Below are positions 36,671 through 49,054 of a stretch of DNA of 64,000 nucleotides, piece after piece (position 1 is the first letter of the stretch; each line of letters starts with the position of its first letter). Below the pieces are notes generated by a model. It was not told where the DNA came from and did not search any database. It saw nothing but the letters and a program-made list of their open reading frames with translations. The DNA lies in the NCBI GenBank assembly GCA_003996215.1, contig QJPP01000836.1:620001-684000 (forward strand), in the 5' to 3' direction. This stretch comes from Jaltomata sinuosa. Taxonomy: Eukaryota; Streptophyta; Magnoliopsida; Solanales; Solanaceae. Both the position numbers and the translations under genes were made by a program.

Positions 36671-36940
36671 TCACAACCAAATAAGAATAGGACTATGGAT
36701 GCATACGAAAAGAAAATCTAGTGAAGTACATGATTCAACTTCAGGAGGAATACTCTGACCCGGCTGGCTAGGAAATGAAAGGAATTGGTTTTGGAGCTGA
36801 ATAACACAGTTGCTCCGCTTAGATGAGGGGAAATTCCTGATCTTATAGCCTAACTGACCACACCTAAAACACCCCTCTTTGCCAGCAAGACACTCACCTA
36901 GATGAAACTTATCGCATCTACTACAACGAGGGTACCTCAA
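36671..36940 (-). pseudogene. gag zinc-knuckle remnant (Ty3/gypsy chromovirus type)
   Basis: The translated frame has CSRCDKFHLGEC, then AGKEGCFRCGQLGY. This is the double CCHC arrangement of Tekay/Del-type gag, in which a nucleocapsid binds genomic RNA. The second knuckle has lost residues: Tyr replaces His, and the last Cys is absent (KIRNFPS). The N-terminal gag segment lies 55 bases upstream, so the capsid part of gag is deleted. Confidence 0.75.
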
Positions 36941-36994
36941 GGTCTTCGGAGCCCTTTCATGACAAGAGTGAGAATCGAGTGCAGGTGTGTTAAC

Positions 36995-37219
36995 TTAAGA
37001 TGGGGTTGGTCTGGATGACCTATGCTTAGAAGATGATTGGTTCCATGCTTCGGTCTTCTTGTTCTTCCTCTTCCTCTTCTTTAGTTTCTCTTTCTCATTC
37101 AACTGAGCTGACATGGCTTGAGCCAACATACAGATGGCTTCATGAAATTTTGCATTCGTAACCTCATGATCTGGAGTGGTCAGATTAGCATTTTTCGTGG
37201 GGTTTCTTCGTGGAGACAT
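36995..37219 (-). pseudogene. gag N-terminal remnant (Ty3/gypsy)
   Basis: Begins MSPRRNPTKNAN and includes AKFHEAICMLAQAMSAQ, the conserved start of plant chromovirus gag. I chose the Met at 37219 because the MxPRR start is typical. It then turns into a Lys-rich stretch and stops. About 190 residues of the normal gag between here and the zinc knuckle are missing. Confidence 0.75.
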
Positions 37220-37412
37220 TATCTGAAATGCGTAAGGATGGATTAGAAGGGTAAGTAGAGTCAAACTCTATCGCACGATATTAAACACAAAGAAGTGAAG
37301 TTTTTCCTAAAACACCGCATAGCCTCCCCCTCATAAGTGTGGCGCGCTTCACACCCATGAAAGAGACACTACTTGATGCGGCTTTCAGACACCCTAGGAC
37401 TCTTGAACCTGA

Positions 37413-37425
37413 GGCTCTGATACCA
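37413..37425 (-). promoter_or_regulatory. tRNA-iMet primer binding site of family B
   Basis: Reverse complement is TGGTATCAGAGCC, four bases from the LTR edge at 37430. Confidence 0.93.
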
Positions 37426-37429
37426 AGTT

Positions 37430-39725
37430 TGTCACTCCCCGAGGTTACCCCCTAGACATAATACGGGACTTGAGACCACAAGTGCCCCAAGCTAACCCAT
37501 TGGTCATAGCATACTCAAGCATAACAAAGATCAGCGGAAGCATAATAGATAAATCTAGAATCACATACATAGGTAATCAAGTCGAATGGAAATCTAAAAT
37601 CCGGAAAGAGACTCGAATATTGTCTATGTCTGAAAAGCCTCTACATGACATAAGGAGTTGCTAGGACAAGACCCTAGTTAACTCAAAGTACAAAATTAAG
37701 AAGCTAACATAACTAGGAACATATATATAGTCCTCGACCTAAAAGGACTCACCACCAGCTAATAAGATGTGGCCTGGGAACTCTAGTCACGAGTCTGGGA
37801 AGGAACACCTGAATCTGCATCATCAAAGGATGCAGCGCAAGATATGCGTCAGTACTAGAGGATGTACCGAGTATATGAGAGATGCATGAATCATGATAAA
37901 ACAGTTTAAAACATGCTTAAGAATGAACTTGTTACATAAAGAAGGACCATAAATAAATATCAAGGTATAAAACATAAAACATGAAATAAAGCTTGAGTTT
38001 CATAATATAGATTCATATAACTTCATAGCTTGAAAATAAACATGTGGGAGTTTCTCTTAACCTACATTAAACCATGCTGAGCTACATGGAGCTCAGTGTC
38101 TTGCACCCATACTGAAAGAGTTGTCCTAACCGGCCAAGGTAAGAACTATTTCATACCAGGATCATGTCATAATAAGCCTCAACACGGGCAACCTATGGTG
38201 GCAACGTAGTTTTGGACTTGGGTTATCTGAACCCTCGTCTCTCGGTGCTAAATATTACTCCCAAAACATAATAATAATATGAGCTCATATACATGTGATA
38301 TCTAATGCCAAACTTGTTCATACTTGTTCATACTTGTTCATGAATTGTTCATACTTGTCCATGACTTGTTCATACTTGTTCATACCCCGGATCGTCATAC
38401 TACTCATGAATTAGGGTTTTGAAATTAATTCATGAGCATTGATAGAACATCGGGTGTCTTATCTTGCATCATACTTCATAACATAGAGAGACTTGCATAC
38501 TTCATGACTTGTAAAATTTGCATGGCTCTAGTTCAATTTTCATAAAACATATACTTTCATAGAACATAGGAACTAGGCATGCACATGCTTGAAAATTCAT
38601 AAGGAACATGCTATAAAAATCCAATTTGCCTAAACCAACTTCATGCATGTAGAAATTTTCATGGTTAAACTTCAATTCATGAAATAAGAGTCAACATGTA
38701 AAAACCCATGTGAAATCATGCAATTTAATAGTAATTTGATAATCAAATCATGAGAGGATCATATTTAGCAAAACCCATAAAAATTGGATAAGAACCCTAA
38801 TTTAAAGATCATGAAATTAAAATTTGAATTAGGAGTTTTGGGCACAAGGGTAAAAGGAACTCATTGTTGATTACCCACATACCTTGATTGAAGATAACCC
38901 GCTTAAATTGAAAAGACTTAGGAGACTTGAACTTGGAGCTTGAGACTTGAAGCTTGGAGAGGAAATTTTTCTTTTTGAGAGAAGAATGAAGATCTTAGGA
39001 GGAACATAGGCTAATAAGGGTGAAAACTCTACTTGAAATAGCCAAAATGATATCATTTAGGAGTTTAAAGGGTGGGCAATGACCAAAATGCCCCTGGGAT
39101 TTAACTTAGAAAAATCAAGAAATTTGGTCGGCTTCAGGTTCTACGGATTGGTTCCATGGGTCGTCGTTTGAACCACGACCCGTGGTTCCACTCGTGATTC
39201 CTGATGGGAAAACTCAGGCCGCAGAAGAGTTTCTACGGGTCAACAGGACGGACCCGTAGTTTGGATGATGAATCGTCAAATGGACTCGTCGTCACTGGGA
39301 ACTTAGCTGGTCTTAAGGTAGAACCACGACTTCAAACGATGGTCCATAATTCAAACGACGGGTTGTAGAGTCGAGTCGTGAAACAAGGGGAATATGTCAA
39401 TTCTTTGAACCAATCCCACGAGTCAATAGGACGGACCAGTCATTCAAATCACGGGCCATAGACTGGACTCGTGGTTCCAGGGAACACTGTCAGCCTACAA
39501 GTCTGATTCCACGAGTAGAATCACAACCCGTAGAATGAACTACGGTCCATAGAACCCACTCGTGGTTCTCAGACCAGAGGCCAACCTTGTAGATACTGAA
39601 CCACAGACTCATTCCACGACTCATGGTCTAAACCACGGTCCGTGGTTTGGATCCGTCATTTCTTAAACATGGAATTTTTCTGAGATTTCAACTTAGATAG
39701 CTGGAGAGGCTTTCGAGGTGTTACA
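37430..39725 (-). repeat. 5' LTR of the family B element
   Basis: Starts TGTCACTCCCCGAGG and ends GAGGTGTTACA. The palindrome cluster lies at about 39130-39660. A short CATACTTGTT expansion near 38310-38380 distinguishes it from the other LTR. Confidence 0.93.
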
Positions 39726-41073
39726 TTAAAGGTCCATTCTTAACAAATCTCAAAATTCTATCTAGATTTATATGACCTAGATGCAAATGTCATAAATAAG
39801 TTTCACTCAATTCAGAAGTACGCTTTCTCTTATGTGAAAGATTAATATTGTCCAGTTCTATTGGTTGCATCAGCTTAGTAGAGACATTAACAATAAGGAG
39901 ACCATCAATCCATGTACCAAAATAGATAAAATATCTATTACAACTAATTATGTATGCACTATCAAAAAAATTGATATCATAACCATCTCTCAAAATGCTA
40001 GAAAGAGAAGTCAAATTCCGTCTAACAAAAGGTACATATAATGTGCCTTTAGAGTTAATACTATTTTACATCAATACTGTATTACTACCAAATGAAATTT
40101 TAATATTTTTCAACGTTAAAGATGGAGCTGTTAAACCATCCGCTAGAAAAAAATGCTAACTTCACCTTTTTTAGATATTGCATCACCTAAAATTCTTGTA
40201 AAAAAGTGCAAACATAATTAGTGGCTCCCAAATCTATACACCACGATATGGGAGATCTTACCATAAATATAGTTTCAATGGCTAATATACGAGAACTACC
40301 TTGCTTGTTCTTCAGCTTGACCAGATTGATTAGGCATTATTTTTTTATGATGTCGAGATTGCTTACAGTAATAATCCTTGCCCTTACGCCTTTTCATTCT
40401 AGTATATGCACCTCTAGCAACCAAAGCCTTTTCAGTGTTTTTTTTCTTTCACCTACCTTTCGACTTAGAAGAACATTTCTCAAAATTAAGTGCTACATGT
40501 GAAACTTATTGTCAGATAATGGTTTTTGCCTCAATAATTACGCCAAGGATAAATTCATTTTATTCATGTTATATTTTAAGAGAAACTAATAAAAACTACT
40601 AGTCTGCAATATGATTGCGACCTGTGTATTATTATCAATATTTGTAAGGACCACCAGTTCATTTAGAAGATTCATCATCTTCAGAACAGTGTCCCTAACC
40701 AATAAACCTTCTGCTATTTTGTGGTCAGAAGAGCTTTTATGGAAGTCTTCTTAGTAGCACGATTCTAATCTCAAAAATCTCTTGAAAATTTTCTGGAATG
40801 TCATAAGCAGATTCTATTAACTGATGCGAATAGTGCAGAACATTCAATATAGAAGCTAGAATGTAATATTGTGTCATTTCATCAGCCTTAATTCATTTCT
40901 GATAAGCTTTATGCTCATCATTTGTAGCATTTTTCCTAAACACAAATAAAAGTATGAATCTGTACTTCTCAGCCGTTAGGACAATATCAAGATTCTCTTT
41001 TTAAGTTCATATAATTTGGACCCTCAAGTTTATTTTGAGTGAGAATAATAGTAAGAGGGTTGAAAGCAATCAT
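39726..41073 (-). pseudogene. Ty1/copia gag-pol remnant
   Basis: Minus-strand frames, broken by stops and shifts, give in order: a gag start from 41073 with NPLTIILTQNKLEGPNYMN, the conserved N-terminus of plant copia gag; near 40330-40390 a degraded zinc knuckle (YYCKQSRHHKK); near 40205-40240 a protease-like CIDLGATNYVC where the family has D-S-G-A; then 40014-39727 the GAG-pre-integrase domain with HLHLGHINLDRI, where the expected Trp before it is a stop (TGA). Sequence resumes at 32438 after removing the family B element. RT and RNase H are not found. Confidence 0.8.
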
Positions 41074-41899
41074 GATAATGCTGAGAGGCATGCATTTAAA
41101 TAAATCACAATCATTCATGTGACATTGAACATCAAAATTCAAAAATACATCACATACAGATATTGCATGCATCTCGAATAGTAAAGTTCGATGAAAAAAA
41201 ATTATCCATGTAACATACATGTATCATGATAGAAAAGAACCAAGTCAGATGGAGAGAATACTGTCAATTTAAATCAAATAAATATAAATATTTAAAATCC
41301 TAGTCCCATTGTACCAACATGCAAACTCAGATTAAGAATTAAAAAAAGTAATCAATAACTATTGATTAAACCCCAGTGATTACCTAAAATAAATTTATTC
41401 GATATGAAAGAATATCTATCGTCAACATACGAATCCATTACATCACTAGTATTTAATCGTAGAGACCATAGAGAACAACTACCAGATGAGTTTTTCTGAC
41501 CGAATTTTATATCAAAGAATTTTTCAAAAAATAAACAAATAGCCAAAATCCATCTAAACGATTTTGGATGGCCGAATAGTTACGAGACTCAATTCTTGAG
41601 TCAAATTCTCAAGTTGTTTCTGATGGACTCATCAAATTTTAGGTCAATTGGAGTTCATCAAATATTGAATATCTGAATTTATGATCAGTTTGACTAAAAA
41701 TAATATTTCACGTTTTTGGGGGTAAAATATGAATTTCCAGTTTATTATAATCACATATCAACACTTATGAAACATATAGTTGTGACTCAGGAATAACAAA
41801 AAATTCAGTTCACATTTTTCACAAAATAATAGTGTAATTTTCAGAAAAAAATAACATACACATGTTTATTCAAAGATATTGTTCAAACAATACCTTCGG
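41074..41899. other. Region upstream of copia gag, no gene seen
   Basis: AT-rich. It should contain the copia leader and 5' LTR, but no primer site or clear LTR ends could be seen. Confidence 0.4.
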
Positions 41900-43539
41900 A
41901 CAACTCAATCGTCATAATAGTACAGTATATAAACATGTTCGGAGTGATGCAAGTAGCACATAAGTTCAAATCATATATTATTTATTAGTTAAGTTCCAAC
42001 CTAAATTGCACATAATTATGTCATTTTTTCAATATCTCGACAATAAATTATCATTTCTAATACATTGGTACCCGTAAAAGTACTCATAACAAATACGAGT
42101 ATGAGACACCCCAACATGCCCTAAATCCATCATACTTAATATAATAAATTATCCCTCTAATGTAGCATAGAAGGTACGCCATAACTTACCTCGAATGTCA
42201 AACAAACGTGCCACCAACCTTGCGTCTTTCTTCTCTGAATTACCTCGGAATGCTCTCAATTTATCAAAAATATACTCTACATAAGTATACAAATCTACTG
42301 ATATACATATTGCTATATAAAACTCTGAATAAAAAATGACTAAAAAAGGTGACCCCTCGTGATCAAAACTGTAAATTGATGCCAAAATTAATTTACCCAT
42401 AACATCGAATTTCAAATATGAAATTTCATTAAAAAATAAAGTTTGAATCGACCATCAATTCCTTGCTCTACATCATTTCTACCTTAGGGCTCAAAATCTC
42501 AATCTCCTAATTTAAAATACGGTTAATAATACAAAATTAAAGGCGTAAATATGGAAAACTATCAAGATACGAATTAAAAACTTGCCCCCTTACAAAAAAG
42601 AAAAGATTTCACTAAAAATCACCTCCAATTGAGCTCCAAAACTCTAAATATAGGGAAATGAGCCTCAAAATTTGTCAGTGTCCCTATTTAACACCCGGAG
42701 CTCATTTAGCACGATCGCGGTGGCCCCCGTGGTCATGGTCAACCCAAACCAAAACTCTCAACGCAATCATGACTTTACTACGTGATAACTCTTCACAATA
42801 CATGCCCTTCTTGCACATTTGTGCAGCCTTAGCGCGATGGCGTTGCCTAGCGCATGCTAGCTTCCCTCATGCACAATCGCGTATCCACAATACGACTATG
42901 CTGACTAGCCTTTTCTCCTTATGCACAGTTGCACTCCTCATGCCCAATTGCATAATCAAGATGTTTTCATTCTGCGTGATTGTTCTTCTGGTGCTTGATT
43001 GTGCTCGCACCGGATATCATAAATTTCAGCTACATCTCAAACATGGTTTCAAATCCTGAAACTCATCCGGAATACCCCCTTAACCCCCTCCCCCCAAAAA
43101 AAAACAAATTAAATATGCAACTACTCCTACATCTGAACCTGTTGAAATTATCAAATCACTATAAGGTCGTCTTGATCAAATATTGAACATGATCAACCCA
43201 AAAATTTTAAAGTAAACTAAAATTCATCCAAGGATCCAAATTACTATCGAATGCCTCGGGATCCATGCAATACATTTGAACAGGTCATAAATTACCCGCT
43301 AGAGCTAATGAAATTGTTAAAACTCAATTCCAACCTTGTTAACTAAAAATATTGACTTTTGGCAAAACTTTTCAAATTTTAAACTTCTAAAATTGCAAAT
43401 CTTTTCCAAAACACATTTGATCACCACAAAAATTGTGTCACCCATTCCCGCAAATCATAAATAGCACAAAGAAGCTATAGAGAAGGTCAAACAGAAAAAA
43501 AGAGACTAAAAACACAAAACGACCATGTTGGTCATTACA
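41900..43539 (-). repeat. Degenerate family D LTR
   Basis: Aligns loosely with 28980-30649 (ATAACTTACCTCGAATG box, GAGCTCCAAAACTC box and a GCACGATCGCGGTGG palindrome-like cluster at 42700-42960). It ends TTGGTCATTACA at 43539. The 133-codon frame at 42658-43059 falls in this cluster and has no recognisable domain. Confidence 0.5.
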
Positions 43540-44239
43540 AACTCCCTATGTTAAGATTTCGATATATATCAAATAAATTAAATTACTGACAATTTAATTT
43601 ACTGATTATTCTCTTTTAGACTTTCACTTAATTTATGGCATGTGTTGAATATAAAATTCATATATCGAATTTGCACATGAAAACTTATAAGCTTTGATAA
43701 AGGAATATTATCAATTTCTAAACGGGGACATGAATTTCATCAACTAATTATTACTTCATCAATGTATATTGTCACCATCCAATTTATCAGTCATGTTAAC
43801 CCACAAAAAGAATCTCACCTTTTAATAAAGCAAAACAATGAACAGCATACACAACTAATAATAATTATATCAAGATTTAGAGTATAAGCATATTTAATAA
43901 ACTAGAGAATTTATTTTACAAGGTCAATATAAAATACGTATCTTTACTTGATGTTCAATATATACAAAATGTAATAGCACAAGAAATTGAGATTATACCG
44001 ATTTCATAATCAAAGATAAATTATATTAAGTAAACTTTATTAGATATTTGAATAAATAAATAAACAATTGCTTTATAAAGAATACTCTTATATAATAAGA
44101 GGGAGTTCACATGCTTGAAGTAGGCACGAGGTCAACGTGCCTGCTTCAGCAACTAGGGATATTATGATCATTTTTATCTAATTTCTCTATTTTAATTTGT
44201 TTATCTTATTTTTTTAATTTATTATATATTTAAAAAAAT
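43540..44239. other. AT-rich intergenic, nothing recognised
   Basis: No open frame of note and no repeat that could be bounded. Confidence 0.5.
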
Positions 44240-44655
44240 TGTAAAAAGATAAATCACAATAATCAATAATTTAAAAATATTTTAAAAAATATTAAAAAGA
44301 CATAAAAAATTTGGTTGACTCTGAAAATTCTATCAATGCCACATAAATTGAGATAGATGAAGTAACATATATTATTTTAAAATGATGTAAAAAGTACTAT
44401 AAATCACAATAATTAATAATTTAAAATATTTAAAAAACATATAAAAAATTTAGTTGACTCTCCAAATTCTATCAACGGCACATAAATTGGAGTAGAGAGA
44501 GTAATATATATTATTTAAAAATTACATAGAAAGTACTATAAATCACAATAATTGACAACTTAAAATATTTTTGAAACTTATAAAAAATTTGATTGACTCT
44601 TCAAATTTCACTTATACTGCATAGATTAGGAAAGAAAAATAACATATATCGGAGC
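44240..44655. repeat. Three tandem copies of a repeat of about 140 bases
   Basis: Each unit carries CTATAAATCACAATAATTAA, a TTTAAAATATTT stretch, AAAATTTGGTTGACTCT and CACATAAATTGAGA. Units begin near 44250, 44398 and 44537. A fourth, single copy lies after the kinase gene at about 49766-49890. The sequence resembles a Stowaway-type MITE end common in solanaceous genomes. Confidence 0.65.
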
Positions 44656-44739
44656 CGTGCTGGCACGAACACTCCTGTATCTAGTGTTATAACAAAACAC
44701 AGGATTTACAGTATATCCTACCAGGGAGTTGGGAGCGAA

Positions 44740-45000
44740 GCTTCTAGGTAGTCGATAAGAATAATCAACCAAGGTAGTCAATAAGAATAATCAAAACCAA
44801 TCATGTCTTGTCATTCTTTCAAAGTCCACACACTTTGCTAACATATTCTTAATGGAAAACATATTTTAATTCAAATTGATTATCAAGCAACGAATTATTG
44901 AAACTCCAGCTGCTAAAGTCAGCGGAAACCAATGGAAGCCATGAGCATACTTTTCTTCTTGCCTAACTCTCAACTTAAATTTATGCCTAAAGTATTCTAA
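44740..45000 (+). pseudogene. Truncated duplicate of the receptor kinase promoter and start
   Basis: Shares with 45395-45830 the boxes GTCAATAAGAAT, ATCATGTCTT, CCACACAC..GCTAA and AATGGAAAACATAT, then ACCAATGGAAGCCAT and the start codon. From ATG 44932 the frame reads MEAMSILFFLP, against MEAINILFFLS in the intact gene, and then leaves the homology and stops at 44998-45000 after 22 codons. Only the first ten codons remain. It looks like the left end of an old tandem duplication whose body was deleted. Confidence 0.7.
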
Positions 45001-45349
45001 AACAAATAGGGAGCATGATAGGAAAATTGTTAAAAATTGATATCTACATTTCTTCTACATAGACACACTTGTATTTGTGTTGAAGTATTTATAACTAGAT
45101 TGCGCAGTTAAATTTCATGTCTACATGAGTGAGATTCCAAATTTAAAAATTCAAAAAAAAAATCTGCTCATTACTAAATAATTTATTTGAATCAAGATAA
45201 TCAAGACAAAAGAAAAAAAAAAGATATATATGTCACGTGAATAACCATGGGGATGGAAATAATTTATTTTTTTAAAATGTTTAAAAATTCAAATAAACAA
45301 AAAACAAATAAATGACTTTGGTGGTATAGTTGAACGATCATTTTAGTAA

Positions 45350-45640
45350 TTGACCCATAAAAAGAAACAAAAGAAATTACAAACATACAAAATTTTCCAC
45401 GTCAATAAGAATGGTCAACCAGACCTATCATGTCTTAAGTCATTTTTCAAGGCCACACACATCGCTAATGGAAAACATATGTTTGATGAAATTGCGTATG
45501 TATATGTATAATCGTTGACTCCATCTCTATAAGCAAACAACAAATTGAAAACTCCATCTGCTACCTCAATTTAACTCTACAAATTCCATTAATTAATAAA
45601 CCATCACAGTACCTAAGATACATTTATAGTCTATATACGC
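45350..45640 (+). promoter_or_regulatory. Promoter region of the lectin receptor kinase
   Basis: Three W-box cores, the sites bound by WRKY defence regulators, lie within 170 bases: TTGACC at 45350, GGTCAA (reverse) at 45413 and TTGACT at 45515. TATA-like candidates are TATAAG at 45528 and TATATAC at 45632; the second, about 155 bases before the ATG, has the more usual spacing for a 5' leader. Regulation by WRKY factors is inference from motifs only. Confidence 0.4.
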
Positions 45641-45787
45641 AAAGTCTAAGGTAGGGAAACCGTACGTCCAACGACAAGCTGCTGGGAAGCCAAAGTCCGA
45701 GCCCGAACTGCTCCGAGAAGCTCCAAATAGCACTCAAACTATCAAAAACATAATCTACACGTTAAAACAAGGCTAACAATAAGACCA

Positions 45788-48700
45788 ATGGAAGCCATAA
45801 ACATACTTTTCTTCTTGTCATCCATATGGATTCTGTCGAGTGCTCTAGATACCATACCTGAAAATCAACCTCTAACAGATGGATCAAGAACCATTATTTC
45901 ATCAGGTGGCAAGTTTAAGTTGGGATTTTTCTCTCCTGGGACATCCGGGAAACGGTACTTAGGAATATTGTTCAATAAAGTTACTGTACAGACAGTTGTA
46001 TGGGTTGCTAATAGAAACAGTCCACTCAACGATACATCCGGTGGGCTAAATTTTACCAGACAAGGAATTCTTGTTCTTCTAAATGGTTCTGGCCATGTCA
46101 TTTGGTCCTCCAATGCCACTAGACATGTGAAAAATCCAGTAGCACAACTTCTTGATTCAGGAAATCTTGTTGTTCGAGATGCAGCCGAGGAGGATAAGCC
46201 TGAGAATTACCTGTGGCAGAGTTTTGATGATCCAGGTGACACAGCTTTACCTGGAATGAAACTTGGGATCGATCTGAAAACTGGTTTTCATCGTTCCCTC
46301 TGGTCATGGAAGAGCACAAATGATCCTTCCAGGGGTGAGTTTACTTGGACATTCGATCCTCGTGGATTCCTACAAACATTCATCATGAATGGTTCTATTA
46401 AAATCTACAGGGCTGGACCATGGAATGGTCGAGTCTTTCCTAATGCACCATCTCGTGACACCTCGTGGAATGGTTATAACTATACATACTTATCTGATCC
46501 TGAGGAAATATCCTTCATGTATGAACTCACAGACAGCTCTATTATTGCAAGGGTAGTGATGCAACTAAATGGGGTTCTACAGCTTTCAGAATGGAATAAT
46601 CAGACCCAAAATTGGGACGATATTGTTGCCGCGCCAGCTGATAACTGTGACATTTATGGCCAGTGTCACTCATATGGTTTGTGCAACAGCGGCAACACTC
46701 CAATCTGCAAATGTTTGGATAAATTTGAACCCAAAGATCCAACAGAATGGGCAAGGGGAAATTGGTCAAAAGGCTGTGTTAGAAAGACATCATTGAATTG
46801 CCAAAAGGATGTTAAATTCTTGAAGTACGTAGGCATCAAGTTGCCAGACACTCGTTTTTCCTGGTACAGTCGAGGAGTGACTCTTAATGCATGCGAGGAA
46901 TTGTGCTTGCGAAACTGCTCGTGCATGGCCTATGCAAATCCAGACATAACAGGGACAAATGAAGGCTGCTTGCTTTGGTTTAATGAGCTGATGGACATCA
47001 GAGAGTTTGGTGCTAGTGGGCAAGATATCTATATAAAGTTGAACTCTTCCGAGTTAGGTACAAATCTGTTTCTTCACTTCTCATGCAAGGCTGTTGAGAA
47101 TGCTACATCAGATTTTGAGTATTCTAGACCAAATTAATATGTCATTGAATGAGCAAGTTGAGTTTTTTCTACATTATTCGGAAAAAAAACATAACAAAGA
47201 AGATTTTCCTTCTTATGAAACTCAGATGAATTTATTTTGATCATCAGATAACTCCAGTACAGGGAAAGTAAAGAAACTGAGAATCAGCTTGCCACTGGCA
47301 GCTTTAGGTCTGCTCTTAGCATTATGCTTAATCTTGTACATAAGGCAAAAGAAGAAGAAGGATCAAAAACATTTTAGCAAAGGTAAACCAGAGGTTTTGC
47401 TTCTTTTGAATGATCAGAATTTGGTAAATATCATAATTTCTCTCTTAACATCTAAGTCCTTATATTGACAGGAAGAGGAATAAGAAGCTCTGAAATGTTC
47501 TGCACTAACGAAAGCAAAGATGAAGTGCTAGATTTACCATTATTTGATTTTGAAACTATATCTCATGCTACCAATAACTTTTCACTGAGCAACAAGCTTG
47601 GAGAGGGTGGTTTTGGACCTGTTTACAAGGTAACCATTAAAAGGAAAACACAAGTTTCGGAAAATCTTTCATCTCCCATTTGCCTATTTCACCTAAACAG
47701 CAATGTCATGAAAAGTTAATTCGACTTAAAACAAACTACCCAAAAAAGGCATCAAGCTCTAGTTTATTATTTGTCAGTAAAATATCTTGGAGAAGCTCTT
47801 TCAACTAATTGCCTGGATATCTAGGGTATGCTGAAAGATGGACAAGAGATTGCAGTAAAGAGACTTTCAAGATACTCAGCACAGGGAACTGATGAGTTCA
47901 AGAATGAGGTTATTTTCATTGCTAAACTCCAGCATCGGAATCTTGTGAAGCTTCTTGGTTGTTGTATCCAAGCAGAAGAAAAATTGTTGGTTTATGAGTA
48001 CATGCCTAATAATAGCTTGGATTGGTTCCTTTTTGGTAGGCTCTCACTTCTCTGAACTCTTAACACACTTAGGTTTTCATGAATAATAATCTATCGAAAT
48101 AGTTCAATCAACAGATGGGATTTGGTTATCTGTTCTTTGATCTGAAATATTCGAAAGAATCCTACTATAAACTCTGGATTTCTGCAGATACAGATAGGAG
48201 CTCACTGCTTGATTGGCCTAAGTGCTACCATATTATTAATGGAATTGCTCGAGGACTTCTCTATCTTCATCAAGACTCAAGATTGCGGATAATCCACAGA
48301 GATCTTAAACCTAGCAATGTTTTGCTAGATATTGATCTGAACCCAAAGATATCTGACTTTGGCATGGCAAGATGTTTCGGAGGAAAAGAGACTGGAGCCA
48401 TGACAACAAGAGTGGTTGGGACATAGTAATAATCCTTAAACCGATGAACTATTTTTATAGTCCACTAAAAAGCCTACTTACTTTATTTGTTTGACATTAT
48501 CGTACAGTGGCTACATGTCTCCAGAATACGCAGCAGAAGGAAAATTTTCAGTGAAATCAGACGTATTTAGCTTTGGAGTTGTAGTACTAGAGATTTTAAG
48601 CAGGAAGAGAAATAGAGGATTCTTGCATCCAGACCATCATCATAATCTTCTAGGACATGTAGGAACTCATCTTGTCTATGTTATATGGTGCAAAATCGTG

Positions 48701-49054
48701 TTAGTAAAACTTGTAGCATCTAACTGTATGATGTCAAATGTTCAGGTCTGGATCCTCTTCAAAGAAGGCTCAGTTATGGATGTAATAGATACACAACTAA
48801 GGCAGTCATGCAATCAGTCTGAAGTTCAAAGATCAGCCCATGTAGGTCTATTATGTGTGCAGCAGTGTCCAGAAGATAGGCCAAGTATGGCATCAGTTGT
48901 GCTCATGTTGGGTAGTGATGTTGAGCTACCCTTGCCTAAGGAACCCGGTTTTTTCAATGGCAGAAGCCGGTTCACTGAAGCAGGTAGTTCATCTAGCAAG
49001 CATGGAGAAACTTCTGCCAATGAATTAAGCATCACACAGTTGGATGCCAGATAG
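45788..49054 (+). CDS. G-type lectin S-receptor-like serine/threonine-protein kinase
   Basis: Seven exons: 45788-47057, 47248-47382, 47472-47629, 47825-48035, 48188-48425, 48508-48658, 48746-49054. All introns are GT-AG and the joined frame is 823 codons plus stop. Domains in order: signal peptide (about 1-19), B-lectin domain, S-locus glycoprotein domain, a Cys-rich EGF-like segment (about 280-330), PAN/apple domain (ACEELCLRNCSCMAY), one membrane span (about 436-456) followed by RQKKKK, and a kinase domain. Catalytic features are all present: GEGGFGPVYK loop, Lys533 in AVKRL, Glu549, HRDLKPSN with Asp630, DFG with Asp648 and SPEYA. The C-terminus ends QLDAR, as usual in this SD1-type subfamily. 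Several N-x-S/T sites lie in the ectodomain. Such proteins sit in the plasma membrane and sense self, wounding or microbial signals; the ligand cannot be told from sequence. Exon layout matches that of SRK-like genes. Probably functional. Confidence 0.95.

Larger units (their letters stand above)
32439..39725 (-). mobile_element. Family B Ty3/gypsy element, complete ends, pol deleted
   Basis: The 7.29-kb element is flanked by TTAAA on both sides (32434-32438 and 39726-39730). Minus-strand order: 5' LTR 37430-39725, primer site 37413-37425, gag remnants 37219-36671, non-coding interior, polypurine stretch 34711-34722, 3' LTR 32439-34707. The gag zinc-knuckle form matches the chromovirus (Tekay/Del-type) lineage. 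There is no protease, RT, RNase H or integrase, so it cannot move by itself. The LTRs differ by only a few bases per line, which makes it younger than the copia element it split. Confidence 0.93.

Noticed and set aside
4323..37425. Initiator tRNA-Met gene fragments
   Set aside because: Only the 13-base primer complement TGGTATCAGAGCC is present, always next to an LTR; no cloverleaf follows.
42658..43059. 133-codon frame, the longest after the kinase exon
   Set aside because: It lies in a degenerate family D LTR with a GC-rich palindrome-like cluster; residues show no family and the equivalent region of the other LTR is not open.
45865..49035. Several antisense open frames of 66-86 codons across the receptor kinase
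   Set aside because: They lie opposite strong coding exons, differ in frame and have no recognisable domains; they are shadows of codon bias.
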